Source of the DNA: Endotrypanum monterogeii
Taxonomy: Eukaryota; Euglenozoa; Kinetoplastea; Trypanosomatida; Trypanosomatidae
DNA: 64,000 nt
Direction of reading: 5' to 3'
Assembly: GCA_000333855.2 (NCBI GenBank)
Contig: CM007329.1
Location: forward strand, 482,226 to 546,225
Positions 30,533-41,426 of this stretch are shown in pieces. The translations under genes and the position numbers were made by a program. Position 1 is the first letter of the stretch. Each line of letters opens with the position of its first letter. The notes beneath the pieces are model-generated. The model was not told the origin of the DNA. It saw only the letters and a program-made list of their open reading frames with translations, and did no database searches.

Positions 30533-32330
30533 CTGCGCTCCGAATGTGAAAGTGTATGCAAAAATAGGGAAGAGGTAAACGCAGCAGCCATGAGAAAAAG
30601 TATGGCTGGAAGCGAGATGTGTCCCCCAAACCCTCCTCAGCTGCGGCAATTGTACGGAGTTGCAGAAGCTTGGCAATCGGAATAACAGCGAGGGATACTG
30701 AGAGACTCTACTACAGTGCAGACCTGAAGCATGCTGCCCTCTTTCCTACCCCGGGTCCACGTCTTCTCCTTTGCTCTTACGAGGTAGAAAGATGATTCGT
30801 TGCCAAGACGCGAATCAACCCTATAAAAAGAAAGGCTCAAAAATAAAAGGACGAGGGAAGAAGTGGGGATGGAATAGCAGCCCGTGACAAGGCGCAATAA
30901 TTCGCAAAGGTGGCCTGTCAAAGTCCGTTGAATCACGGCTACTTCGAGGACGGGAAGCGAAGGCTTCCTTAAAGACTCTTAGCGACACCATCCCCGCCCC
31001 GTCACCAGGTGACGTGAATGAGTCGGCAATGAAGAGTGGGGCGGTATCACGCCAAGGCACACCACCTCAAGTCCAAGGCGTGGGCTGCCTCCTTTGGAGA
31101 GGGCGTGGGTTAGACGGGTGCCCCTACTGGATACACTACACACGAGACACAGGAACCCGCAAGTGAAGTGGAAGATATTTCGAGTATTTTTTTGCGTGTG
31201 TGTTAAATTCTTTCTCCACATTCTCTCCGCCATGCGCGCACCTTGTCCTGATGAAGAGAGTACACCCGCCCCAATTGCCGCCTTGGGCTCTCTCAGCACT
31301 GCACTACCCTCCGGATCACCTGCAGGTGATCGTAATTCCAAGCCCGGCACGTGACTTCGTCCGGCCATCAGAGCAGATGTGCTATTGCGTATGTGCGCGA
31401 CGCTACAAATGCGCTCACGAGGGATCGACGTGGTCCTAGGTGAGGATGCAAGATGCGGGAAGGAGCTTGGGACTCATTGTAGGCGGAGGTGAGCATCAAA
31501 ACCATCTTCAGTGTTAGCGTGGAGAAGATTGAAAGAATTACCGTACACGCACAAAATTAGGAAAAAACTGTGCGTCCGTGTCCCTCCCCCTTCTTACCCA
31601 CCATACACACACCGGCAGCGACAGGCAAACAGCGATTACAGACTTCAGAGTGCTCTGCAACCGCCTCCTAGAGGCGACCAGCTTCTGTACAGGCTATGAA
31701 AAGTGCGGCCGACCTGTCGAGGTGCGTTTGAAAAGCCTGAGCAATATGGGAACTTGTTAGAGGATCCTCCTCAACAGGGGTCCTGATTGGGCCGGTCTCA
31801 AGAAGACTCTGGCGAAGGGTATACCCAGCTCGATTATTCCGCTACATAACGTGCCATTGCTATACCGACAATGTGCCCGCCAGCGCTCCACGTAAGAAGA
31901 AAGGGTTTCTGGCATCACCCCGAGACATTCGATTGTGAAAAAAATTGTAACATAAACAATTCTCAATCACGCTAGCAGAAAGTGGACTCGACAGGCGCGC
32001 CGACAGTCGTATCTCTCCCGTGTCGTCGGAACCGTGAGCCTCCCCCTGTAGCACGCACACCAAAAGAGCCCCCTCCCTCTCCCGTCTGCAGTAGACAATT
32101 TTACTACTGGCACCTGCCACGACGAAGATACAACAGAGCGAGCACACGCGCAGACAGCGGAGACAGGGGTCTAGAACCGCCCACTGCACACTGTATACGA
32201 CCCTTTCACTTGCTGAAGGCCCTTTTTGTTTGCCGGAAGAACATGGAAGCACACAGAGTGTCTGTGTGGATGTGTAAGCAGAAAGGAGGGAAGTCAATCG
32301 CCTCCCCATACTCCCACTTTCTGTAAAGAG

Positions 32331-32377
<47 letters not shown>

Positions 32378-32551
32378 NNNNNNNNNNNNNNNNNNNNNNN
32401 NNNNNNNNNNNNNNNNNNNNNNNNNNNNNNNNNNNNNNNNNNNNNNNNNNNNNNNNNNNNNNNNNNNNNNNNNACGTACAACGTAACTAACTAGTTACTA
32501 TACTATACTATATAACGTAATACGTAATACTACTACCTACTTACTTAGTAT

Positions 32552-32607
<56 letters not shown>

Positions 32608-32686
32608 GAACAAGCGACATGCCAAACATGACATGGCTCATACGCACACATATCCACACGAACATGTCATGCTCGTGCTTGGATAT
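30533..32686. other. Intergenic spanning the TA-flanked assembly gap
   Basis: No gene accepted. The region is 2.1 kb with mixed composition up to about 32330, then TA runs, the N-gap and the anomalous post-gap string. Confidence 0.5.
32334..32605. repeat. TA microsatellite surrounding a 96-N assembly gap
   Basis: TA runs at 32334-32377 and about 32561-32605 flank a run of 96 Ns (32378-32473). Right after the gap (32474-32560) is a string of short ACGTAAC/TACTA variants similar in style to the first 60 bases of the window, suggestive of poor base calls in a TA-rich tract. True sequence and length here are unknown. Confidence 0.85.
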
Positions 32687-34408
32687 TCACAGATGTTGAG
32701 GCGGGAAAACATGTTTATTGCTATATCGATCCCGCTCCAGTTGCGCACGCTGTTCGCGCAGACGCTGGAGCCCTTCGGGTACCCCAATCACAAACTCACC
32801 AGGCCTCCCCTTGCGCCGGACATCCGTCAGATGCGCAATACGGCTACGAAGACCGCGACTCCAGAGCAAGGCTGCCTCTCGATTCTTCTCTTCCTCGCTG
32901 CGCACAAAACCGAAGCGCCAAAGCCACTGCACCTCCTGCTCCGTCTCCCATTGTGCAACAGTCTCGGGTGAGGGGGTGTTGTTGGAATCCCTTGGGTGGT
33001 TTGCGACGACTGGTACGGATGTAGTGGACCCAATACCCGCGATAGCCTCTTCATCATCGTCGCGGGAATATAGTTCCCAGTACTGGCGCTTCTCAATGCG
33101 ATGCACTTCATCCGCTACAGCAGCCGCTTTGTCAGTCACCCGATCACGCCGGCGCTCGGTGGCAGGCAATGTAGGTCTAGATCGGTCGCCGAACAAGCAT
33201 CCGCGCTGACCCATGTGGTTGTACCTCAAAACCAACTCCTCCCCAGCCTCGATGGTGCGCGAGGCTGTGATGGAGACATCGCCGTCGTTCTCCTGCCGGT
33301 ACACAACGTTTGCGGCCGACCCACTTGTATGGTTCAGCATGTCCACAAACGGTATGATGGCTATCGTTGGGGAGTCTGGACGGCGCCACTTCAGGTTGAC
33401 CGCGCGGGAGCGAGTCATGAAGTGTGCCCAACGCAGCGTACTCTCTTCAGCCAACCAGGCAGGGGTGTCCTTCACCTCCTCCCAGTTGGGCACGCCAGAT
33501 GAAGGCGTTGGGAGCAGTAGCGCTGGCAGTAAACAGTCAACGAAGTACGCCTGCAACTGCCCTTCCCACGCCATGAAAAGACGAAGGGCTCCCTCCCCGG
33601 CCTCCGTGGATCCATTGCGTGCGCGCTGCGACTCAAGCTGCCGCTGTGTCAAGGCCGACAGGCGACCCCTGAAATAGTTGGTGAGCACAGTAGGTGTGAG
33701 GACTGTCTCCATCTGCGGCGGTTGCAAGTCACATATGTCTAGCTCACCCCTTTCCACTGCTTGCACCATGAGCTCCGTCGACGTTACCGCGACATCCTCG
33801 CCAGGGACGACAACTTTTGTCGTATTTCCAACCCGCAGCTGACAAGGAAGCGGCTCCACGGGGTGGTGGGTGAGAAAGCTTCGGTGCAGCAGCACTCCCA
33901 TTGGCGGAGGTCTACGCGGAAGCGCATCAGACCACGAACGGAAGGGATTCTCAGCGAGTAGAGAACTAGCATTCAGAGGACTACGTGAAAGGTACAGAGC
34001 CAGAGTTATAAGCAGAGCGTCGCGGGAAAGCAGCAGATGTGGCGGTATTGAGGCTGTCGAGGGAAGAGCAGATATGTGGTTCACCAGATCGTCGAATCGA
34101 TGCATAGCGAGTGGCTGCAGGCCCGCTGCTGCAGCTGCATTTGTCTGTGAAGCGAGTCCACGACAAGCGCGACGCAGCAGTTGTGAGGCACGCTCCCCAG
34201 TTATGACACACTCCTTTTTAACCGTGCCGAGGTGTTCACCTCGTAGAATACGAGATGTTGCAACCATAGTGCGCACTGGCAATGTCTCGGTGGCAGACGT
34301 GCTGTGTGAGTAAGGCCGAACTGTTTGCTGGATTTTTGTGATTTTGACATCCCGCATGCACTGTGAAAGCCAGGCACTGCCTCGGCCAAACTCGCCAAGG
34401 TGCGGCAT
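32687..34408 (-). CDS. SET-domain protein methyltransferase (RBCMT/SETD3-SETD6 type)
   Basis: The 573-residue product starts at the ATG at 34408 (MPHLGEFGRG); an in-frame extension of 141 codons upstream is Phe/Cys-rich and not protein-like. The SET core is interrupted in the manner of Rubisco-LSMT-like enzymes: RWAHFMTRSRAVNLKW (326-341), IPFVDMLNHTSGSAANVVY (352-370) with the family's NH pair, and GEELVLRYN (389-397) with the conserved Tyr. These bind S-adenosylmethionine and the target lysine or histidine. An Arg/Glu/Gln-rich C-terminal helical region (from about 440) corresponds to the substrate-binding domain. All key residues are present, so activity is expected; the substrate is unknown. 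The Ser/Thr/Arg-rich N-terminus could be a mitochondrial presequence, but this is weak. Confidence 0.85.
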   Translation of the reverse strand: MPHLGEFGRGSAWLSQCMRDVKITKIQQTVRPYSHSTSATETLPVRTMVATSRILRGEHLGTVKKECVITGERASQLLRRACRGLASQTNAAAAAGLQPLAMHRFDDLVNHISALPSTASIPPHLLLSRDALLITLALYLSRSPLNASSLLAENPFRSWSDALPRRPPPMGVLLHRSFLTHHPVEPLPCQLRVGNTTKVVVPGEDVAVTSTELMVQAVERGELDICDLQPPQMETVLTPTVLTNYFRGRLSALTQRQLESQRARNGSTEAGEGALRLFMAWEGQLQAYFVDCLLPALLLPTPSSGVPNWEEVKDTPAWLAEESTLRWAHFMTRSRAVNLKWRRPDSPTIAIIPFVDMLNHTSGSAANVVYRQENDGDVSITASRTIEAGEELVLRYNHMGQRGCLFGDRSRPTLPATERRRDRVTDKAAAVADEVHRIEKRQYWELYSRDDDEEAIAGIGSTTSVPVVANHPRDSNNTPSPETVAQWETEQEVQWLWRFGFVRSEEEKNREAALLWSRGLRSRIAHLTDVRRKGRPGEFVIGVPEGLQRLREQRAQLERDRYSNKHVFPPQHL

Positions 34409-35748
34409 TCGCCTTCCAGGAATACAGATGGAGACAAAAACAAAATTCAATCCAAGAAATTTGCTCGCCAACCAGCAGTCGTGGAAAAAAAAAATGGAAA
34501 CAAACAACTGCACCCGGAAGACTCCGGCGACAGACGCGACGAGACCTCCGCTCGAGTGGGGGAGACTTAGTAGAAGGGAAAAGTCTGAGAGGAAGCCGTA
34601 GCGTGCTTGCGAGCACCGAGCAAGATTTTCGCAAGTACACAAGTGGCACCAAAGCACACCACCGCGGCAGCGCCTTTCGAGTGTTTGAGCGCTTTTATCA
34701 GATGCACTGCATCCAATGGTGCGGCAGTGGGCAAAGTAAACGCAAAATGAAGCACAGGGGTGGAGAAGCAGACAAAAAATTGGTTGTACCAGATGCAGCG
34801 CCGTGGAACCATAGGAGGGGAACATAATCATAGACGAGGCCCCTGGAAAGAAGATGAAGGCGGTACGGAACGGTGAGAATGGTGGATAAAGTAGTACAAA
34901 GGGTGCTAAAAGTAGCTGTGGAGCGTCCGAGCATCGTACGGCCTCTGCACGTCTGTTCGGGGCGGACTGGCGCGAGACGGTAGTAGCCCATTCGAGGTGC
35001 TCTAATTTTCAAGAGACGCGGTCGCATACAGGGGTGCACTAACCCGGGTGACACGCGTGCGTGCACACACAGTGCCCCTCTCGATCAACCGCAGCCCGCA
35101 CCGTTGCCGGTGCAAGAATCGATGTTGTCTTGACTGACTAACAGCGGGGAAAGTGGAGGTACACATATATACGTGTCTGTGTGTACATATATGTATATAT
35201 TAGTGGTTTCTCTTCACTGATTAACCTCAGAGAGAAAACATTACAGGGGTTCAGCTACCCCCTCATTCTTCAAGCCGATGGTAGAGACCGCTTCACAGAC
35301 CCATTCCGAAAGAAACCACAAGTAGTAAAAAAAAAAAAAAGGAAAACAGAAAATTGGTTGCACACTTCATGGGTGCTTAGTTAACTGTACGAGCAAAAGG
35401 AAACGAAAAAGAGAGGCAACATCACAAAATTCCCTCGGGAGAGGAACATCGCAGCACAGCAAAGCGGATGTACAGGCGTTGAGACTCAAAGCTGGGGGTA
35501 TATGGAGGAGGGAGAGAGTGAGGGAACGACGTGACAAGGAAGCCGTCACTCGACAGATAAGAGGACCGCAATGATTGTGTGCATCACGTGAACTGAAGAC
35601 GCATGCTAAGACGCGCATCGGGCCTAAAAGGAGAGAGAGAGGGAGGGAGATAGGGGTGTAAACACATTCCAGTGAGGAGAGGGAAGGAGGAAGGCAACAG
35701 TGAGCTGCAATGGGCCGGCGATGATGCGGGAAAAGACGCCTCCGCGTC
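34409..35748. other. Intergenic: no gene seen
   Basis: Contains an A-run (35328-35340), TA/TG alternation near 35164-35200, and purine-rich tracts (about 35624-35695). Nothing protein-like. Confidence 0.55.
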
Positions 35749-36168
35749 TCAAACGTAGTCCACCGCCAAGTCGAAATCCCCTCGCTCTGCCTTTAGCAGC
35801 TTCTCCTTTAGCTCACGCTGATCTGCCCTTTCCTTCCGCAAGGCAGTGTGGTGTTCTGCGTGGTTGTCGTCTAACCGAGTAGGGCGAGCGCTGCGGAGCA
35901 CTGTACTCTTGAACTCTTCCACTGTCATGTTGTGCTCCTTGGCAAGCGACTCGTACTCCTTCTCAATCTCCTGATCTGTTACCTTCTTGATCTCACAGGA
36001 CACCTTTTTTTTGGTGGAGCTGATCTCCTTCTCAATATCCTTCAGACGGGCGTTCTGCTTGACGCCAGCCGCCTCGTACAGATCCTTTGGGATGTTCCCA
36101 TCCTTCTCCTTTACCCGCTCGTACAGCTCTCGGAGCGCGTTGAGCTGTGCAGTGTAGTCAACCGGCAT
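35749..36168 (-). CDS. Small coiled-coil protein of unknown function
   Basis: From the ATG at 36168 (MPVDYTAQLN) the product has 139 residues. It is almost entirely charged helix: QLNALRELYERVKEKDGN, KDIEKEISSTKKKVSCEIKK, DQEIEKEYESLAKEHN, and RKERADQRELKEKLLKAERG. The short HNMTVEEFK and TRLDDNHAEHH segments interrupt the coil. An upstream in-frame extension of about 100 codons is Phe/Leu/Ser-rich and excluded. Such small coiled coils are common among flagellar and cytoskeletal proteins of trypanosomatids, but no family is recognised. It shows high lysine and glutamate content unlike surrounding intergenic frames, which supports real coding. Confidence 0.75.
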   Translation of the reverse strand: MPVDYTAQLNALRELYERVKEKDGNIPKDLYEAAGVKQNARLKDIEKEISSTKKKVSCEIKKVTDQEIEKEYESLAKEHNMTVEEFKSTVLRSARPTRLDDNHAEHHTALRKERADQRELKEKLLKAERGDFDLAVDYV

Positions 36169-37934
36169 TTTTAATCGCGACAACAAAACTAGAGGTGGTG
36201 AAGAAATAACTGTTCCAGGCGAGTAAAAGTAAGCGTAGAGGGAGAGGGGGGATAAAAGGGATGGGAAAGGCCCGAAACACGTGCGAGGATGCTTTCGTAA
36301 GTAAAGGTACAACTGCGTATGTGCAAGCGTGTCTTGTGTTAGGGATCGCTGATGAACAGCGAAAAACTCGAAGCGTATAGAGTTGCTTTGACACCAGCAA
36401 GGGAGAAATGAGAAAGAGGCGAAGAGAGGGAAGCAAGAAGCACAGACACCATACGTGTGAAGCATTAATCAGCGAAGCATGCGCACTCGTTCTCGCTTCC
36501 GTACCGAGTGTAATGGAATGCAAAATGAAACGTGACCTCTCGCCAAAGTACCCCATCGACTGCCTCGACAAACTCAAAAGATATGATGTGTATTTAAGCT
36601 ATTTTCTCAGCCATGCAGAAAGCATCGCCGTAATACGCGTGGACCTGCCTGCAGACGCCATAGTGCCTCTTTTGATTTTTCACATACCCCCCCCCAAAAA
36701 AAAAAACATAGGCAGCTTGGAGGCACTTTAGCTCGTCATATGAAACACACACATATGATCAGAGGAGCAGGATTGAGGCTCCTTCAAAGACGCCTTTGCT
36801 TTTCATCGCTACCGCGTCCACCTTCAGACAAGCTACAAGCAACAAAACAATTTCCACAAAATTTCGGAGAGAACCAGAGTGACCACTCCTTACCCGAAAC
36901 AGACCGCCAGCACCCGTTGCCCTCGGTGCCGTTGCCACACCGGCATCGAATACTCTCGGCTATCAAGTGCAAGCCGCCAGCCGCCGTCCAGTGGGGCCAC
37001 GCAACCAAACGCGCTCGTACCGTACTTCCCCGCTCTCTCCCCAGGCACATGCTTGGGAAGCGGTGCAGGACGGATCTCCACGGTTTGCCTGTCTTTACCC
37101 GGGCGAGTCACACCCCGCGTCCCGTTCGATAGCAGAGCAAGTGGCGTATGCCGTGCAGGGAGCAGGGGAAAGCTTTGCGCATGCCAGATAAGCCCACCGA
37201 GAAACCCACACAGCCGCGAGCAACAGTCCTCTACGACCCAGCACCGCGCACGTGGGCCATACCTCACCCCCAGTCCCCCAACACACCCGCACCTCGTCAG
37301 CCAACCCGGCAGGCGGTAGAGGATGCCGCACACACGCGCGCAAGCAGGGATTGAATCGGTGCGAGCCACCCCCGTGGCCAGCCCACCCATCAGCCCCCGC
37401 ACGCACACCCCCTGGCAGGGGTCCGTGCACGCAGACCCACACACAAACGCGACCGTGCACCGCGCGCGCGCGCGCGCCATAGATTGGCGCAGAGGGAGAG
37501 ACCACCACACCCGTGCTTCTGTGCTCTTGCTGCCGTGGTGTACCCAAAGCCCGGGAGACCAGACCCACCCACGACCCTGTGGTTCAAAAGGCGTCTCCCC
37601 GCACCGCACAGACCTGCACCCGAGACTCGACCAGGAACCGGACTGAGCAGCACCCCTTCGCGCCACTCAACGCAGTCCGTCCAATACAGCGGCGCACCGC
37701 GCTAGCCCCCTGCCCCCGCAACTACCGCTACCGACAGCCAGTGCGGGCATCACAGCCCTGGCAACAACTTACAAATAAGTGAGGTAACGGCCAGACCCAG
37801 CAGGAGAGAAGCCGACAGCGCACAAGGATGAGGAAGGGCATCGGAGGCGTTGGGCTCGGCCAGAACGCATTCTGCTGTTGCCCCCTCCCCCCCTCATTGC
37901 TCTTCGCTGCCTGTGTGCTGCCAATGCAATTCAC
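36169..37934. other. Intergenic containing 3'-module copy 1
   Basis: Between the coiled-coil gene and COQ4. About 36169-36942 has no gene; the rest is the repeated module listed separately, which forms the COQ4 3' flank. Confidence 0.6.
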
Positions 37935-37958
37935 TCAGCGCTGCCCATTTTTAGCGAG
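36943..37958. repeat. 1.0-kb duplicated 3' module, copy 1 (COQ4 end)
   Basis: About 1016 bp matching 47802-48815 with only about seven substitutions and a 2-bp length change in a CG run seen by eye (over 99% identity). On the coding strand it begins inside the last codons of COQ4 (CTCGCTAAAAATGGGCAG) and covers the stop codon and all of the adjacent 3' flank. Both copies contain long open frames on both strands, caused by GC-rich composition; the 2-bp change shifts frames between copies, which argues against coding. It may be or include a SIDER2-type retroposon, but this is untested. Confidence 0.8.
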
Positions 37959-38651
37959 GAACTGACTAAGCGGCGTAATACCGGTGTACTTGACCAAATC
38001 TTCGTAGTCTGTATCGAGCAGGTCCTCCCATGGCACATTGAGATACATGGTCACTACATTCTCGCCATGTTGAGAGGATGGTGCGCAGCTAGAAGCCCAC
38101 TTCCAGTAAAGTTGCATACGGGACCACTGCGCTGCTGACAGATGCGGTGCACCGCCGAGTAGCGAGAGCAAGCCGAGAGGTAGGCCGGTATGCTTCCACT
38201 CCAGTATTTTTACTGCCAGCTCCTCCTCTATCGAGCGGCCGCAGCCTGTCATGACGTGCAAAAAATCATGACATTGTCTGTACCTGGTCATTACATACGC
38301 CAACGTCGGATCTGAAATATGCCTCACCGGTGCCCGCCCACTTGGCAGGAAATGGTTATGGTCCATGTAGGCCGCATAGCGAAAACCAAATGTCGTTGGT
38401 GCGAGCCTTCGGCTGTACTCGAGTATGTCATCGCCGACAATTGGCTGATTTTTTAGGATGCCTCGGCCTCGTTTGTCGGCCATCATGCAGTTTTTCATAT
38501 TCTCCAGTGACTCAAGTGAACTCACCTCGCCAACAGCAGCGACCGCATCCGCGTTTGTTGGATCACAGATCGCCTTGAGACTTTCGACGGCGAACACGCC
38601 GGTCTGATGCGCCAACGCGGCGCCCGTCGATATGAGGGGCATCCAATTCAT
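37935..38651 (-). CDS. COQ4: COQ4-like ubiquinone biosynthesis protein
   Basis: The 238-residue protein carries the COQ4 signature HDxxHx(11)E: CHDFLHVMTGCGRSIEEE, with His128, Asp129, His132 and Glu144. Other family landmarks are RRLAPTTFGFRYAAYMDHN (81-99), PVRHISDPTLAYVMTRYRQ (108-126) and the C-terminal PWEDL and VKYTGITPL segment. COQ4 binds zinc and organises or catalyses steps of the mitochondrial coenzyme Q synthome at the inner membrane. The length is close to the family norm. The odd feature is the last seven residues (LAKNGQR) and stop, which are shared base for base with the JBP1 gene because both genes end in the same 1-kb repeat module. Confidence 0.9.
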   Translation of the reverse strand: MNWMPLISTGAALAHQTGVFAVESLKAICDPTNADAVAAVGEVSSLESLENMKNCMMADKRGRGILKNQPIVGDDILEYSRRLAPTTFGFRYAAYMDHNHFLPSGRAPVRHISDPTLAYVMTRYRQCHDFLHVMTGCGRSIEEELAVKILEWKHTGLPLGLLSLLGGAPHLSAAQWSRMQLYWKWASSCAPSSQHGENVVTMYLNVPWEDLLDTDYEDLVKYTGITPLSQFLAKNGQR

Positions 38652-40410
38652 TATGCGTACACGGTGTAGCGAACGGACTCTGTGAAGAAAAATGAGATAG
38701 CGGTGGCAAGCCCGAAGACACAGATGGATGAATAGCAGAAAAAAAATTAGCGAGTATATATGCAGCGCCTCAGGAGACCCATATGAAGTGCTCTGCCAGA
38801 AGAATACGACGCCGCCCTACCCGTAATTGGATCCTCAGTACACCGAATCCAACGTCGAGTATTAAAGAGAGCAGAACTCTGCGCCCTATCAAACGAAGCG
38901 GAGCACGTAATTCTCCAGCCTTAGTAACGACTTCTTGCCGCTGGCACACGCAGGAGGGAGCCGAGACTGCACAAATGTGTGTAATCAAGAAGAGGTAGGA
39001 TACGTAGACAAAGGAGATTGCAGCACAGAAAAGGCGCAAGTTGGAGAGATGGAAGCTCCCGTATTGAAAACGGTCTGCAAGAAAATGCTGAGTCCGCACA
39101 GCCGAGGCGGCACAGATGGGGGCTTCTGCTGTAACATCATCGGTCCTGCAGACACCGTCCAAGGGGTGTGTTGATCCACAATGACACCCAGTGCATTTCG
39201 AATGTATTTCTGTATTGGTTACAGAGCAGAAGGAGGAGGGGTGGGAAGCTCTATTTCCGCACTACCCTCCTCCTCCACGAACCCTTTAATGGAGGCCAAG
39301 TCCCCACTCCATCCTCCCCCCCCACACACACACACAGAAAAAAAAACACGCAAAAAGGTGTCGATGGCACTGTCGCACAGGGAGAAGGCGGGAAGCGGTT
39401 AGAGATGCTCACATACAAGGACTTGGGGGGCTATGCAGGGCGACATCACTAAATCGAGAGGAGTACAATGGCATCTGCCTGAGCAGTGAAGGCACTCGCT
39501 CGCCGGAGGGTACGCACACACAAGGCTCTGCAAGAGAGGGGGTGGAGAGGAAGACGAAGGTCACCAAAGAAACGCAAAAAAAAAAGACAAAAAAGACGGC
39601 GGAGCAGAAACGCGTGATGTTTTCTCATGTATGATCATCTGCACTACCAATCACTGAGAAGACGCGCAAGAGAAACGAGTCTGCGCATACACACAGCGCT
39701 GCCATTTCCGTCAGCAGCAGCCCCACTTGTGGTGCAGCGGAAAAAAAGTGTGGAGGACTCGAGCCCAAGAAGCGTGAGCTCCTCTCATCTGGTGCAAGGA
39801 GCGAAAATCAAAAAGGTCAACACAATCGTCACACCCCTGATCCACTTGCTGCGCTTGAATGATACAGTGTGTGCACGCATGTCTAAGATACAGGTTTTGG
39901 GCACTAACAACGTACAATGGACCTGGCGAGCCACAGCGGCGAGAAACCTAATCGCCCTCAAAGAGCTCTACTCTCTTTAATGGTCGGCCACACTTAGTGT
40001 GTTCCCGCTCAGAGCCCGCGTAGCATCCAGCGCGTCACTGCGCACATGTTATAGCACACAAAGATGACCAGCATGACACGCTATCTCTGTGTTGGCCATC
40101 ACTTCAGTGCCCGCTCAGGGGGGGGGGCAGATATGACTGTTCGACCAACAGCGGCAATGAGCGGGTTTTCCATCTTCAGCAAAAAGCCAAGGAGAATGAG
40201 GCCGACCGAGCTGAGGCTCGTGAGGAAGGCCGTCGCTTTCCGACTTGTTGCGTTCGCCATACCCTTTCTCCACAACAAACCTGAGGCAGAGTGCCCGAAG
40301 AACTCAAGTGGGAAAAGGAAAGAATAGGGGAAAAAAATGACGATAAATGGGTATGAGCAGCGAGCAGGTCAGTGAAAAAACAAGTTGATGTAGCCGACAG
40401 AGGAGACCCC

Positions 40411-40456
<46 letters not shown>

Positions 40457-41426
40457 GTGGCGGCGGGGGACGGATCACCGCAGAGAAGTAGTGAAGACAG
40501 CGTAGACTAATGACGTCGGCGAGACCATGTCGAAGGCTGCGTGGTGAGAGAAGTACGTCCACGACGAGGGGGGGGGGTGCGTGTCCTTGGGGAGAGAGAA
40601 ATATATATTCCCAGGACATGAAAAGAGAACACGAAGAGAAGAGTTAACGAGCGACATTTGCAACAACCCAGATGCAGAGGAACCGGCCATGAGACGTGTA
40701 CCTCCCAAGCAACATTTAGAGTAAGATAAGGGCCACAGTCCATATGCGAGCAAGGCAGGTCGAAAGACTTGACCGTGATATAAAAGAGGAGAAGGGATGG
40801 GAAAGAGGACAAACACTTCGCTACACATCAGAATTGCTTCCCCCCCCCAAAAAAAAAATGAGGAAGATAAAAATGGGTGTATCAAACATACCAACACCAT
40901 CAGAAGGGGGAGGGGGGGGTAGACGCACCAATTTCGCCTTTTTTTCTTCTCCCGAGTCCCTTTCGGCAGAGCGAGTGAATATGACCCTGGATACCTGTCA
41001 CAAATACGCGTAAGTTAGATCAGCGGGAAACTTCAGGACATGCAGGTGCACATCCCAGGACACGTTGCAATGCTCTCAACGCTCTAATCCACCGAGACCT
41101 TCAGATTCTTTTTATACACTTTATCCCTCTCCGTCCTCTATCGACGAGACTTGCGGCCAGACTAGGGCTCACTAAAAAAAAAAATCTGTGATAAAGCTGC
41201 AGGTTTGATCACAATGGCGCCATCAAACAGCAGCACCGCTTGGTCGGATAGATCACACAGTGAAGCTAGGTGACAAACCCTTGTCTTCCAAGGCAGAAAG
41301 CAACATGGGAGGTTGTGAAGTGCGCTCTGAAAATCTTTGCATTTAGCGAGCAGAGGATCTCCGATGGCTCTCCGTGAAAACCAAAATAGAAGAGTATTAG
41401 TATTAGAGCTACGGTGGTGTGGGGAC
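38652..41426. other. Long intergenic region without an accepted gene
   Basis: 2.8 kb. Holds a C/CA run near 39317-39335, a long GT run (about 40413-40455), G-runs and A-runs. Short frames such as 38770-39162 (minus) and 39627-39980 (plus) show no family features. Confidence 0.5.

Noticed and set aside
36890..37666. 258-codon minus frame inside the 1-kb module, with a 239-codon partner at 47791-48510
   Set aside because: The frames exist because the sequence is GC-rich. They overlap long frames on the other strand, and the 2-bp length change between copies shifts part of the frame, so it is not conserved as protein.
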